From: a virus
Virus record (IMG/VR): IMGVR_UViG_3300009181_000033
Coordinates: 62,001 to 126,000 of that record
DNA: 64,000 nt
Direction: 5' to 3' (one strand)
Below are positions 44,229 through 50,133 of the stretch, in pieces. Below the pieces are notes generated by a model. That model was not told the DNA's origin and made no database searches. It saw nothing but the letters and a program-made list of their open reading frames with translations. The number at the start of each line of letters is the position of its first letter. Within the stretch, counting starts at the first letter, position 1. The translations under genes and the position numbers were made by a program.

Positions 44229-44948
44229 ATGAAGACGAAGAAGAGCACCGACGAGCTGGAAAACGACGACTTCATCATCGAATCCCCCGCCGGAGAATCC
44301 TCCGACGACTGGGACACCGTCTCCGATAACGTTCCACGCTCCATGCTCGGAGCTCCTTCAAAGGATCGATCAGCCTCACGACCGGACATCTCCAAGCTCC
44401 CCAGCGGAATCGGACCTGACGGAATCCCAACCTTCGTGCGAGGTGACAAGGTCGTCATCGAACGATACTCCGGAGCACTCAAGGGTCACCCGTACCTCGA
44501 CACCCGTACCTACGTCATCCAGAACGTAGACACGGTCACCGGAAAGATCACCATGTACGACGCCGCCCAAGGCCAGTTCGCCACCGACAACTGGAAGGCC
44601 GGACTGCAGAACGGCAACGTCTACAAGCTAGCCAAGAATACCACCATCGATCTCTCCTCCAAGCGCAAGCGCGGTCGTCCCCGCAAGAACCCCGACGCTC
44701 CCACCAACGTCGCCAAGCCCCCTCCCGCCCTCGACGCCAACGGCATGCCCGTCGTCAAGAAGCGCGGCCGTCCCGCAGGCTCAAAGAACCGTCCCAAGGA
44801 AGTCATCATCAACGAAAAGCGGGCAAAGAAGGACGCACGATTCTTCAAGCGCTACGCCAAGCACCCTTCCTCCCACCAACAGAAGGCCGATCCCAAGTGG
44901 ATCTTCCTCCTCCCCATGGTCGACCTCCTCAAGGTCCTCACCAGGTAA
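44229..44948 (+). CDS. AT-hook DNA-binding protein with central KOW-like module, 239 aa
   Basis: An acidic N-terminus (ELENDDFIIESPAGESSDDW) is followed by VRGDKVVIERYSGALKGHPY, a PGD-type strand pattern, then two AT-hooks: KRKRGRPRKNPD and KKRGRPAGSKNRP, and a basic C-terminus. AT-hooks bind the minor groove of AT-rich DNA, so it could organise phage DNA or act on promoters. Leaderless by promoter position. Strong C-ending codon bias. Confidence 0.82.
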   Translation: MKTKKSTDELENDDFIIESPAGESSDDWDTVSDNVPRSMLGAPSKDRSASRPDISKLPSGIGPDGIPTFVRGDKVVIERYSGALKGHPYLDTRTYVIQNVDTVTGKITMYDAAQGQFATDNWKAGLQNGNVYKLAKNTTIDLSSKRKRGRPRKNPDAPTNVAKPPPALDANGMPVVKKRGRPAGSKNRPKEVIINEKRAKKDARFFKRYAKHPSSHQQKADPKWIFLLPMVDLLKVLTR

Positions 44949-44951
44949 CCC

Positions 44952-45227
44952 ATGCAAGGCTCACTCTGGCGGGTGAAGATGCATGTCTACGGACACACCT
45001 TCAATGGGAACGGTGACATGTTCCTCTTGAAGCCAGGTGAGCTCGTCGTTGTAGGAGACGGAATGGTTCAAGGCGACATGCTAGGGTGGGCAGACTCACA
45101 ATTCAGACCATTCGATCGAAAACTCGTGAACGCCCATCTGTGGGTCAAGGTGCTCCTACCACGCCAGTGTTGGATGAATCGGACATACTTCAACCGTGAT
45201 TCCATGTGGCTGGATAGGGTCTCATGA
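44952..45227 (+). CDS. PGD-family protein (KPGELVVV), 91 aa
   Basis: A 25-residue start (MQGSLWRVKMHVYGHTFNGN) precedes LLKPGELVVVGDGMVQGDML; LWVKVLLPRQCWMNRTYFNR closes it. Starts 3 bp after the AT-hook gene and overlaps the next gene by ATGA. Confidence 0.76.
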   Translation: MQGSLWRVKMHVYGHTFNGNGDMFLLKPGELVVVGDGMVQGDMLGWADSQFRPFDRKLVNAHLWVKVLLPRQCWMNRTYFNRDSMWLDRVS

Positions 45228-45439
45228 GGAGGTTCGAGGCGGGCGACTTGATCACCCTGAAATATGCGTACGCTTACTCCCCATCATCGATCGCACCCGC
45301 AATCGTACTCGAGGTCATTCGAGGTGGATACAAGGTGCTCTTCCCAAACGGCGTCTACGAACTCAGCTCAGACTACGCCCACGAATCATGCCAACTTCTT
45401 CAAGATTTCGGTGCAAAGTCAACATTCGCTGAAGTATAA
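45224..45439 (+). CDS. PGD-family variant (FEAGDLITL), 71 aa
   Basis: MRRFEAGDLITLKYAYAYSP, SIAPAIVLEVIRGGYKVLFP, NGVYELSSDYAHESCQLLQD. Only plus-strand member with the full layout. The 3' end contains the next promoter. Confidence 0.78.
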   Translation: MRRFEAGDLITLKYAYAYSPSSIAPAIVLEVIRGGYKVLFPNGVYELSSDYAHESCQLLQDFGAKSTFAEV

Positions 45440-45440
45440 C
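45412..45440 (+). promoter_or_regulatory. TGCAAA-class promoter with leader
   Basis: -35 TGCAAA at 45412-45417, 17-bp spacer, -10 TATAAC at 45435-45440. A 33-nt leader with GGAAGG leads to GTG 45,474. Confidence 0.8.
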
Positions 45441-45473
45441 TGAATTGAAGGTGAGGAAAGGAAGGGCAAGAAC

Positions 45474-45773
45474 GTGAACAAGAACGTGAACAACTTCGTC
45501 GTCCAGGTTATCGAGCACTACAACGACCGCGGCGGTGACGGTGGCATGGCCACGACCATCGTCGGTGTGGTGAAGACCCTCGAGGCGGGCATGCAGATGC
45601 TCGATGATATGGGTGCCAAGGAAGGCCGAGTCCTTCAGATCTTCCCTCCCATGGTCCGCGAGGACGGACGGCTCGTCCCTGGTCCGCCCGACGTCTTCCC
45701 TTACTGTGCTCCTCCTCAGAAGAAGGCCCGTGGCAAGAAGATCGCTGCGGATGTAGCCGAAACTGCTGAGTGA
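45474..45773 (+). CDS. hypothetical protein, GTG start, 99 aa
   Basis: MNKNVNNFVVQVIEHYNDRG, MATTIVGVVKTLEAGMQMLD, KEGRVLQIFPPMVREDGRLV, then a Pro/Lys tail. Resembles a small alpha-beta protein. GTG 45,474 has GGAAGG 10 nt upstream; GTG 45,486 is an alternative. Confidence 0.72.
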   Translation: MNKNVNNFVVQVIEHYNDRGGDGGMATTIVGVVKTLEAGMQMLDDMGAKEGRVLQIFPPMVREDGRLVPGPPDVFPYCAPPQKKARGKKIAADVAETAE

Positions 45774-45790
45774 GAAAATCTGACGGACAG

Positions 45791-45820
45791 TGAAAAGCTC
45801 AACATCAAAAGGAGTATAAC
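45791..45820 (+). promoter_or_regulatory. TGCAAA-class promoter, TGAAAA variant
   Basis: -35 TGAAAA at 45791-45796, 18-bp spacer, -10 TATAAC at 45815-45820; ATG 6 nt away. Confidence 0.7.
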
Positions 45821-45826
45821 AGGATC

Positions 45827-46003
45827 ATGAACGAATTCAGTCACGCGGAACTGCGGCTCATCCTCGAAGGCCTTGATGTCGTCCGTGAACGGATGCGGGA
45901 AGATATCAGTGTCAACCTCAACCTCGGCGAGGAAGAGTACAACCAGGTGGTCAGGCTCCAAGACAAGATCATCGAGGCCCTGGAATCTCGCTGCTTCTAC
46001 TGA
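45827..46003 (+). CDS. small helical protein, 58 aa
   Basis: MNEFSHAELRLILEGLDVVR, ERMREDISVNLNLGEEEYNQ, VVRLQDKIIEALESRCFY. Two amphipathic helices. Promoter-defined start. Confidence 0.74.
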   Translation: MNEFSHAELRLILEGLDVVRERMREDISVNLNLGEEEYNQVVRLQDKIIEALESRCFY

Positions 46004-46004
46004 G

Positions 46005-46033
46005 TATAAAGTCAACACCCTCTGGAGTATAAC
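46005..46033 (+). promoter_or_regulatory. TGCAAA-class promoter, TATAAA variant
   Basis: -35 TATAAA at 46005-46010, 17-bp spacer, -10 TATAAC at 46028-46033; ATG 6 nt away. Confidence 0.72.
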
Positions 46034-46039
46034 TGAATC

Positions 46040-46408
46040 ATGAAGGGCATGAAGAAGGTTGTCACCCTCCCAGCCGGAACCAAATACCACTGGAATCGCT
46101 CACCAGAAGAAGTAAAAGATATCTACAGTCGACTCCCTCCACTCGATGACGCCGGCGAACCCACCATCGTCAACTCCACAGGCACCTCCCACCTCAATGA
46201 ACCAACGATAGTCACCATCACCAAAACACGTAAGATCGACTGGCACTCCTGGTTCAATAAACCCAAATTCCTCGTCGAAGGGCTAACCACCATCAACGGA
46301 AACCCAAAAATCATCATGTTCTCCCTACCCCCCAACGAGTTCTTCCGCCTCGAGGAAGAGGAAGTCATCGTTAACGCCTCGCGAGTCCGCCGGCCCGTGG
46401 CACGCTGA
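46040..46408 (+). CDS. PAGTKY-type protein, copy 1, 122 aa
   Basis: MKGMKKVVTLPAGTKYHWNR, then VTITKTRKIDWHSWFNKPKF, LVEGLTTINGNPKIIMFSLP. Paralogue of the gene at 46,829: both have PAGTxY, DAGEP/SAGEP, W-x-x-WFNKP and TINGxP. Function unknown; the WFNKP motif does not match a family I know. Confidence 0.75.
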   Translation: MKGMKKVVTLPAGTKYHWNRSPEEVKDIYSRLPPLDDAGEPTIVNSTGTSHLNEPTIVTITKTRKIDWHSWFNKPKFLVEGLTTINGNPKIIMFSLPPNEFFRLEEEEVIVNASRVRRPVAR

Positions 46409-46418
46409 ACTTCGCCAG

Positions 46419-46447
46419 TGCAAAGTCAACATCAAAAGGAGTATAAT
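46419..46447 (+). promoter_or_regulatory. TGCAAA-class promoter, best match
   Basis: -35 TGCAAA at 46419-46424, 17-bp spacer with AAAAGGAG, -10 TATAAT at 46442-46447; ATG 6 nt away. A textbook -10. Confidence 0.88.
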
Positions 46448-46453
46448 AGAATC

Positions 46454-46618
46454 ATGGTCAGCAAGGATAAGCAGGCACAGGTTGCTCAGGACGCTCTCTA
46501 CGAGATTGGTTGGGAGATGACTCCTGCCGAGGCTCGTGAGCAGCTCGATTTCTTCGCGAAGATGAGCATTGATATTTGGCTTCAATCTGGTCAGACGGAC
46601 CAATTTGCTTGGGAGTGA
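46454..46618 (+). CDS. small acidic protein, 54 aa
   Basis: MVSKDKQAQVAQDALYEIGW, EMTPAEAREQLDFFAKMSID, IWLQSGQTDQFAWE. Helical. The frame extends upstream through the promoter, but the ATG 6 nt after the -10 is the start. Confidence 0.74.
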   Translation: MVSKDKQAQVAQDALYEIGWEMTPAEAREQLDFFAKMSIDIWLQSGQTDQFAWE

Positions 46619-46620
46619 TC

Positions 46621-46761
46621 ATGACATTATACGATGTTGTTTATACTAATTCGTTGGGAATTCGCCAGCTCACCGTTGTATCTTCTTTGGTGATTAAAGA
46701 GACGATTGCTCTTTATTCTCGTGAAGGTGGAGTGATTTTTTCGATCAAGCAGCGGACATAA
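46621..46761 (+). CDS. small protein, 46 aa
   Basis: MTLYDVVYTNSLGIRQLTVV, SSLVIKETIALYSREGGVIF, SIKQRT. Begins 2 bp after the previous stop. Beta-rich; ends just before the tRNA fragment. Confidence 0.65.
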   Translation: MTLYDVVYTNSLGIRQLTVVSSLVIKETIALYSREGGVIFSIKQRT

Positions 46762-46767
46762 CCGCTT

Positions 46768-46812
46768 GGGACTGTAGCACAATGGCAGTGCAGCTGGCTT
46801 TTAACCAGTGGC
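46768..46812 (+). pseudogene. 5' part of a tRNA-Lys(TTT)
   Basis: GGGACTGTA, D-arm GCACAATGGCAGTGC and anticodon arm GCTGG-CTTTTAA-CCAGT are complete, then the homology stops. No T-arm or CAGTCCC follows. The same 5' acceptor strand GGGACTG heads the chimeric tRNA at 29,041. It sits where a promoter would be expected for the next gene. Confidence 0.75.
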
Positions 46813-46828
46813 TCAACGGCTACGACCT

Positions 46829-47167
46829 GTGAAAGCAAGGGAGACGATCGTCATTCCGGCGGGCACCACGTACTACTACACCCGCACCAAGGAAGAGTGC
46901 GAAGACATCCGCCAACGTGACATCGCAACCGGCAACAACTACGACTCGGCAGGCGAACCAAAAATCTACAGCCGAATCACATCCAGCCGAATCCAAGAAA
47001 ACACCTTCTGCACGATCATCAAGAACCGCAACATCGAGTGGGACACTTGGTTCAATAAGCCATCCCACCTCCTCGAGGTGCTAGCAACGATAAACGGCGC
47101 ACCAAGAATTATTTTAGTCAAAGACCCACGCCGGGTGCAAAGTCAACATCAAAAGGAGTTTAACTAA
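46829..47167 (+). CDS. PAGTKY-type protein, copy 2, 112 aa
   Basis: Start taken as GTG 46,829 (MKARETIVIPAGTTYYYTRT), by match with copy 1 at 46,040; GTG 46,808 would lie within the tRNA fragment. IIKNRNIEWDTWFNKPSHLL and EVLATINGAPRIILVKDPRR follow. No TGCAAA-class promoter precedes it, so the insertion of the tRNA piece may have replaced it. Confidence 0.7.
   Translation: MKARETIVIPAGTTYYYTRTKEECEDIRQRDIATGNNYDSAGEPKIYSRITSSRIQENTFCTIIKNRNIEWDTWFNKPSHLLEVLATINGAPRIILVKDPRRVQSQHQKEFN
47136..47164 (+). promoter_or_regulatory. TGCAAA-class promoter
   Basis: -35 TGCAAA at 47136-47141, 17-bp spacer, -10 TTTAAC at 47159-47164; ATG 6 nt away. Spacer identical to the 46,419 site. Confidence 0.82.
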
Positions 47168-47170
47168 ACT

Positions 47171-47668
47171 ATGAACGCTGAACAACTCAAGGAGATTCTC
47201 CACCACCATGCCCTCTGGATCCTCAACCCCGAAGAGGGTTGCAGAGCGAATCTGAGTGGAGCGAATCTGAGCGGAGCGAATCTGTTCAGGGCGAATCTGA
47301 GCGAAGCGTTTCTGTGCGAAGCGTTTCTGTGGGGAGCGTATCTGAACGGAGCGTATCTGAACGGAGCTGATCTGAGTGGAGCGGATCTGAGCAGAGCGAA
47401 TCTGTGGGAAGCGAATCTGTTCAGGGCGTATCTGTGGGAAGCGAATCTGAGTGGAGCGAATCTGAGCGGAGCGAATCTGAGCAGAGCGAATCTGAGTGGA
47501 GCGAATCTGAGTGGAGCCGATCTGCGCGGAGCCGATCTGCTGGATGCAAAGTTCACAGTGGAACTGAAGGACGCAAGAAATCTTCACGCCGTTGTTTACC
47601 ATCCACAACAATTGCCATTTTTGGCACTGAACCCTAGTTTCCTGGAATCTGTGCAAAGTTCCACCTGA
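47171..47668 (+). CDS. pentapeptide-repeat protein, 165 aa
   Basis: About 20 consecutive A-N/D/Y/F-L-x-x repeats (residues 27-127), such as ANLSGANLSGANLFRANLSE, forming the quadrilateral beta-helix seen in MfpA and Qnr. The DNA has 15-base tandem units of the type GCGAATCTGAGTGGA, nearly unmutated, which points to recent expansion. A helical N-terminus (MNAEQLKEILHHHALWIL) and a hydrophobic end flank the helix. Known members mimic DNA and bind gyrase; here that is inference. Start by promoter. Confidence 0.88.
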   Translation: MNAEQLKEILHHHALWILNPEEGCRANLSGANLSGANLFRANLSEAFLCEAFLWGAYLNGAYLNGADLSGADLSRANLWEANLFRAYLWEANLSGANLSGANLSRANLSGANLSGADLRGADLLDAKFTVELKDARNLHAVVYHPQQLPFLALNPSFLESVQSST

Positions 47669-47680
47669 AAGAGGTATAAC
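47652..47680 (+). promoter_or_regulatory. TGCAAA-class promoter
   Basis: -35 TGCAAA at 47652-47657, 17-bp spacer, -10 TATAAC at 47675-47680; ATG 6 nt away. Confidence 0.82.
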
Positions 47681-47686
47681 TAAACC

Positions 47687-47884
47687 ATGAACAACGACAC
47701 GATCCGAGGTCTCTCCCCCTACGCCGACTTTAAACACGCTGATCTCGTCCGAAGCTCGCGATTGGCGGCGATCGTCAATTCAGCCGCTTCCAAGGGCCAC
47801 AAGGTCCGTCACGACATTGCCGAGGCTTTGGCCATGGAGCTCGAGTACCTCGCTCTTAACTTCGACCTGGTGCCGAAGAAGTGA
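47687..47884 (+). CDS. NFDLVPKK protein, copy 1, 65 aa
   Basis: MNNDTIRGLSPYADFKHADL, VRSSRLAAIVNSAASKGHKV, then LEYLALNFDLVPKK. Its C-terminal motif recurs exactly as YLRLNFDLVPKK in the gene at 48,079. Helical; role unknown. Confidence 0.74.
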   Translation: MNNDTIRGLSPYADFKHADLVRSSRLAAIVNSAASKGHKVRHDIAEALAMELEYLALNFDLVPKK

Positions 47885-47893
47885 CTCGAACGG

Positions 47894-47922
47894 TGCAAAG
47901 TTCGCCTGAGAAAGGATATACT
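47894..47922 (+). promoter_or_regulatory. TGCAAA-class promoter
   Basis: -35 TGCAAA at 47894-47899, 17-bp spacer, -10 TATACT at 47917-47922; ATG 6 nt away. Confidence 0.82.
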
Positions 47923-47928
47923 AGGACC

Positions 47929-48066
47929 ATGGAACAAGATTGGGAACAAGACCTGCAGTACCTTCCCGACCCCAATGAACACGCCAAGGAATGCTGGGAG
48001 TGGTTCAGGGACGCGATCGAGACACTCGACGTCACAGAAGCGGTGCAAAGTTCAACCGAGAAGTGA
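47929..48066 (+). CDS. small acidic protein, 45 aa
   Basis: MEQDWEQDLQYLPDPNEHAK, ECWEWFRDAIETLDVTEAVQ, SSTEK. Sits between the two NFDLVPKK genes. Its last codons lie inside the next promoter. Confidence 0.7.
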   Translation: MEQDWEQDLQYLPDPNEHAKECWEWFRDAIETLDVTEAVQSSTEK

Positions 48067-48072
48067 TAGGAT
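48044..48072 (+). promoter_or_regulatory. TGCAAA-class promoter
   Basis: -35 TGCAAA at 48044-48049, 17-bp spacer, -10 TAGGAT at 48067-48072; ATG 6 nt away. Rightmost copy found. Confidence 0.8.
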
Positions 48073-48078
48073 AGAACC

Positions 48079-48267
48079 ATGAGCAACGACAAGTCCCACC
48101 TCCATCCCGACCTCCACGATGCCTCCCTCGAGAAGGCCTGCAAGATGGCCAATGGCCTCACCCACACGGCCCACAAGAGCCGCACCACGGTCGAGAGCGA
48201 TGCCGCCGACCTCCACTACATGCTCGAATACCTCAGACTTAACTTTGACCTCGTCCCGAAGAAGTGA
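48079..48267 (+). CDS. NFDLVPKK protein, copy 2, 62 aa
   Basis: MSNDKSHLHPDLHDASLEKA, CKMANGLTHTAHKSRTTVES, LEYLRLNFDLVPKK. Paralogue of the gene at 47,687; sequence outside the C-terminal motif is diverged. Confidence 0.75.
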   Translation: MSNDKSHLHPDLHDASLEKACKMANGLTHTAHKSRTTVESDAADLHYMLEYLRLNFDLVPKK

Positions 48268-48276
48268 GGAACAACC

Positions 48277-48483
48277 ATGAACATAACAGATGAATTTGTC
48301 ATCCACCGGGCCAAACGAACCAACTCCGGCGCCTACATCCTCCTCTGCAACCTTCCACAGAACGAAGTAACTCCCTGGGTCACCTGGTACTCGGAAGATA
48401 TCACAGGCACACACAGGATCAACGGCAACTACTTCTACTCAGATGAAGCAGCAGACGCCTTCAAGGACTTCGAGGAGAGATAA
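48277..48483 (+). CDS. hypothetical protein, 68 aa
   Basis: MNITDEFVIHRAKRTNSGAY, ILLCNLPQNEVTPWVTWYSE, DITGTHRINGNYFYSDEAAD. Looks like a short beta-sheet with a C-terminal helix, similar in size to many phage unknowns. Starts 9 bp after the previous stop. Confidence 0.72.
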   Translation: MNITDEFVIHRAKRTNSGAYILLCNLPQNEVTPWVTWYSEDITGTHRINGNYFYSDEAADAFKDFEER

Positions 48484-48489
48484 ACCACA

Positions 48490-48729
48490 ATGCCCCTACT
48501 ACTAGTCGCAGCCATCGCAATCGCCATCGCCTACTTCTCCCCCCGCGCCGCCAACATCATCGCAGGCCTAATCACATTCGGCTTCATCGTCCCATTCTAC
48601 ACATTCGGCGGAGGCACATTCATCTGGACCATCACCACCCTCTGCGGACTATCCATCCCATACATCATCTGCTGCTTCGGCGGACTAATCATCGGCTCCC
48701 TCCTCGCCATGGCCATCTACTCAGAATAA
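48490..48729 (+). CDS. membrane protein, 79 aa
   Basis: Hydrophobic throughout, with helices at about residues 1-20, 23-45 and 50-76 (MPLLLVAAIAIAIAYFSPRA, FIVPFYTFGGGTFIWTITTL, IICCFGGLIIGSLLAMAIYS). Three-helix topology. C-ending codons. Unknown function. Confidence 0.7.
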   Translation: MPLLLVAAIAIAIAYFSPRAANIIAGLITFGFIVPFYTFGGGTFIWTITTLCGLSIPYIICCFGGLIIGSLLAMAIYSE

Positions 48730-48736
48730 ATACACC

Positions 48737-49081
48737 ATGCCCTTCCCTCCAATCGGCTCCCTCTGGCATGCAATCCCCAACTCCCAAGAAATCTTCGCCT
48801 ACCCAATCGGCCCATCATCCAACATCACCACCATCAGAAATCACCACACCATCCTCGTACTAAAACACCCCGACCCTCGCCACACCACAAACTCATCCCC
48901 CAATAACCCAAAAGGCCTCATCAACGTAATCGTCTTCCCCGAAACACTCCACGCCACCATCTTCTCCTCCAACTTCCACAACACCCTATCCCCAATCGCC
49001 GGAGAAAACAAAAGCACCCCCACACTCCCCCAGGACAACCAACCCAAAACCGAGACTACTTTTCCCCCAGGGAGAGACTAA
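48737..49081 (+). CDS. hypothetical protein, 114 aa
   Basis: MPFPPIGSLWHAIPNSQEIF, HHTILVLKHPDPRHTTNSSP, LINVIVFPETLHATIFSSNF. GSLWHAI plus a TILVL strand loosely resembles PGD-type beginnings. The C-terminus TETTFPPGRD is part of a repeat that continues beyond the stop. Confidence 0.65.
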   Translation: MPFPPIGSLWHAIPNSQEIFAYPIGPSSNITTIRNHHTILVLKHPDPRHTTNSSPNNPKGLINVIVFPETLHATIFSSNFHNTLSPIAGENKSTPTLPQDNQPKTETTFPPGRD

Positions 49082-49260
49082 CCAAATATCACCCAAAATG
49101 CCCAACACCACACCCACACGCCGTGAGGGCACTTTACCCAACAGAGACTACAATTCCCCCAGGGAGAGACCAACACACCCCACAACCAACACCCCACAAT
49201 GCCCCCACAACACAAGAAAGCATACCCACCAAAAGAACTACTTCTCCCCCAAGGAGAACA
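49054..49260 (+). repeat. three copies of a CCCCCAGGGAG-containing unit
   Basis: Units of about 25 bases start at 49,054, 49,146 and 49,235 (spacing 92 and 89): GACTAC, then 3-4 bases, then TCCCCCAGGGAGAGAC or its variant. Each has a short CCC/GGG-type hairpin. The first codes for TETTFPPGRD at the end of the gene at 48,737; the second would code for TETTIPPGRD. Either tandem decay of that gene end or a set of protein-binding sites. Confidence 0.6.
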
Positions 49261-49290
49261 CAACAACACACACAACACCTAACAAAAAAG

Positions 49291-49411
49291 GCGCCCAGGG
49301 CAGCGCAAACCGCATAATGAGTTTTTCGAGGAAAAAAACGCATTTTTTTCACTTTTTTTTGGGACTTAGTCATCGCCGGCCCGATAGTGCGCTTTTTGCC
49401 ACCCTGGGCGC
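49291..49411. repeat. 10-bp inverted repeat flanking T-rich region
   Basis: GCGCCCAGGG at 49,291-49,300 is matched by CCCTGGGCGC at 49,402-49,411, with A- and T-runs between. It lies at the meeting point of plus-strand genes and minus-strand genes, where base skew changes from C-rich to G-rich. Could be a large bidirectional terminator or a replication-related site. Confidence 0.5.
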
Positions 49412-49812
49412 AATTGTCTCCTGCTAGCCTCGTCTCCGGGGCGCTCCAGGCGTGTATGCACGTGCACGCTTGTGGGGGCCGTGGGAGGGCATTTGTGGGT
49501 TAGTTGAGTTTCCCGGGGATTTTGTTGGTGGTGGTGGTGGGTTTGGGGGGGTGATATCTGTTTCGCCCATGGGTTGAGGCTAGGGACGCGTCCCAGTCTA
49601 TGGTGTTGGGGATGATGGGGTGGAGACCTGTGTCTTGGGGTTTTCTTTGTTGTTGAAGTTCTAGTGGGAGAAGTCTTCTGTGGTTTCTATGTTATGTGAT
49701 TAGGGGTGATGGTTGGGTATCTTTTGGGGGTGGGGTGTGGATGAGCGTATTAGTTGGTTTGTTTTTCGTGTTGTGGGGAGCTGGGTTTTTAAGGTTTGTC
49801 ACTCGCTGGTGG
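49412..49812. other. G-rich noncoding region
   Basis: About 400 bases of G- and T-rich sequence. On the minus strand a Pro-rich open stretch (NTIDWDASLASTHGRNRYHP) lacks a usable start codon and may be a gene remnant. No gene is called. Confidence 0.4.
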
Positions 49813-50070
49813 TTATGTGTCGTCTTTGATTTCTTGGCAGTCTTCGTCTAGTGTTGGGTAGATGAGGGCGTTGAGCATTTTGAGTAGGTCTTCTTGGAGG
49901 TCCCATTTTGAGGAGCCGGATGGGAGGTATTCTTCGGAGTAGTTGGTGATGTTGCCGTGTGTGTTGTGGAAGACTTCTCTGATGGTGAAGATGTATGAGG
50001 GAGGGTGGTTGTTGTCGCCGTCTTCTAGGGTAGACCTGATGATCCTGTATTTTGGGTGTGTTTTTTTCAT
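49813..50070 (-). CDS. hypothetical protein, 85 aa
   Basis: MKKTHPKYRIIRSTLEDGDN, YIFTIREVFHNTHGNITNYS, EEYLPSGSSKWDLQEDLLKM. Beta strands then a helix; ends acidic. Follows the terminator at 50,090 so must have its own promoter. Confidence 0.7.
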   Translation of the reverse strand: MKKTHPKYRIIRSTLEDGDNNHPPSYIFTIREVFHNTHGNITNYSEEYLPSGSSKWDLQEDLLKMLNALIYPTLDEDCQEIKDDT

Positions 50071-50089
50071 TGGTGTGTTTGAATTAGAA

Positions 50090-50121
50090 AATCCTCCTCC
50101 CGGGGTTTTGGAAGGAGGATT
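50090..50121 (-). terminator. rho-independent terminator
   Basis: Stem AATCCTCCT/AGGAGGATT with a 14-base loop, followed on the minus strand by TTTTCT. Ends the gene at 50,134. Confidence 0.82.
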
Positions 50122-50133
50122 GGTGTGGGTGGG

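Noticed and set aside
47220-47530. CRISPR array or tandem noncoding repeats
   Set aside because: The 15-bp units are in frame and encode pentapeptide repeats; there are no spacers.
49412-49812. Pro-rich minus-strand gene
   Set aside because: The best frame lacks a start codon and the composition alone can create open frames.
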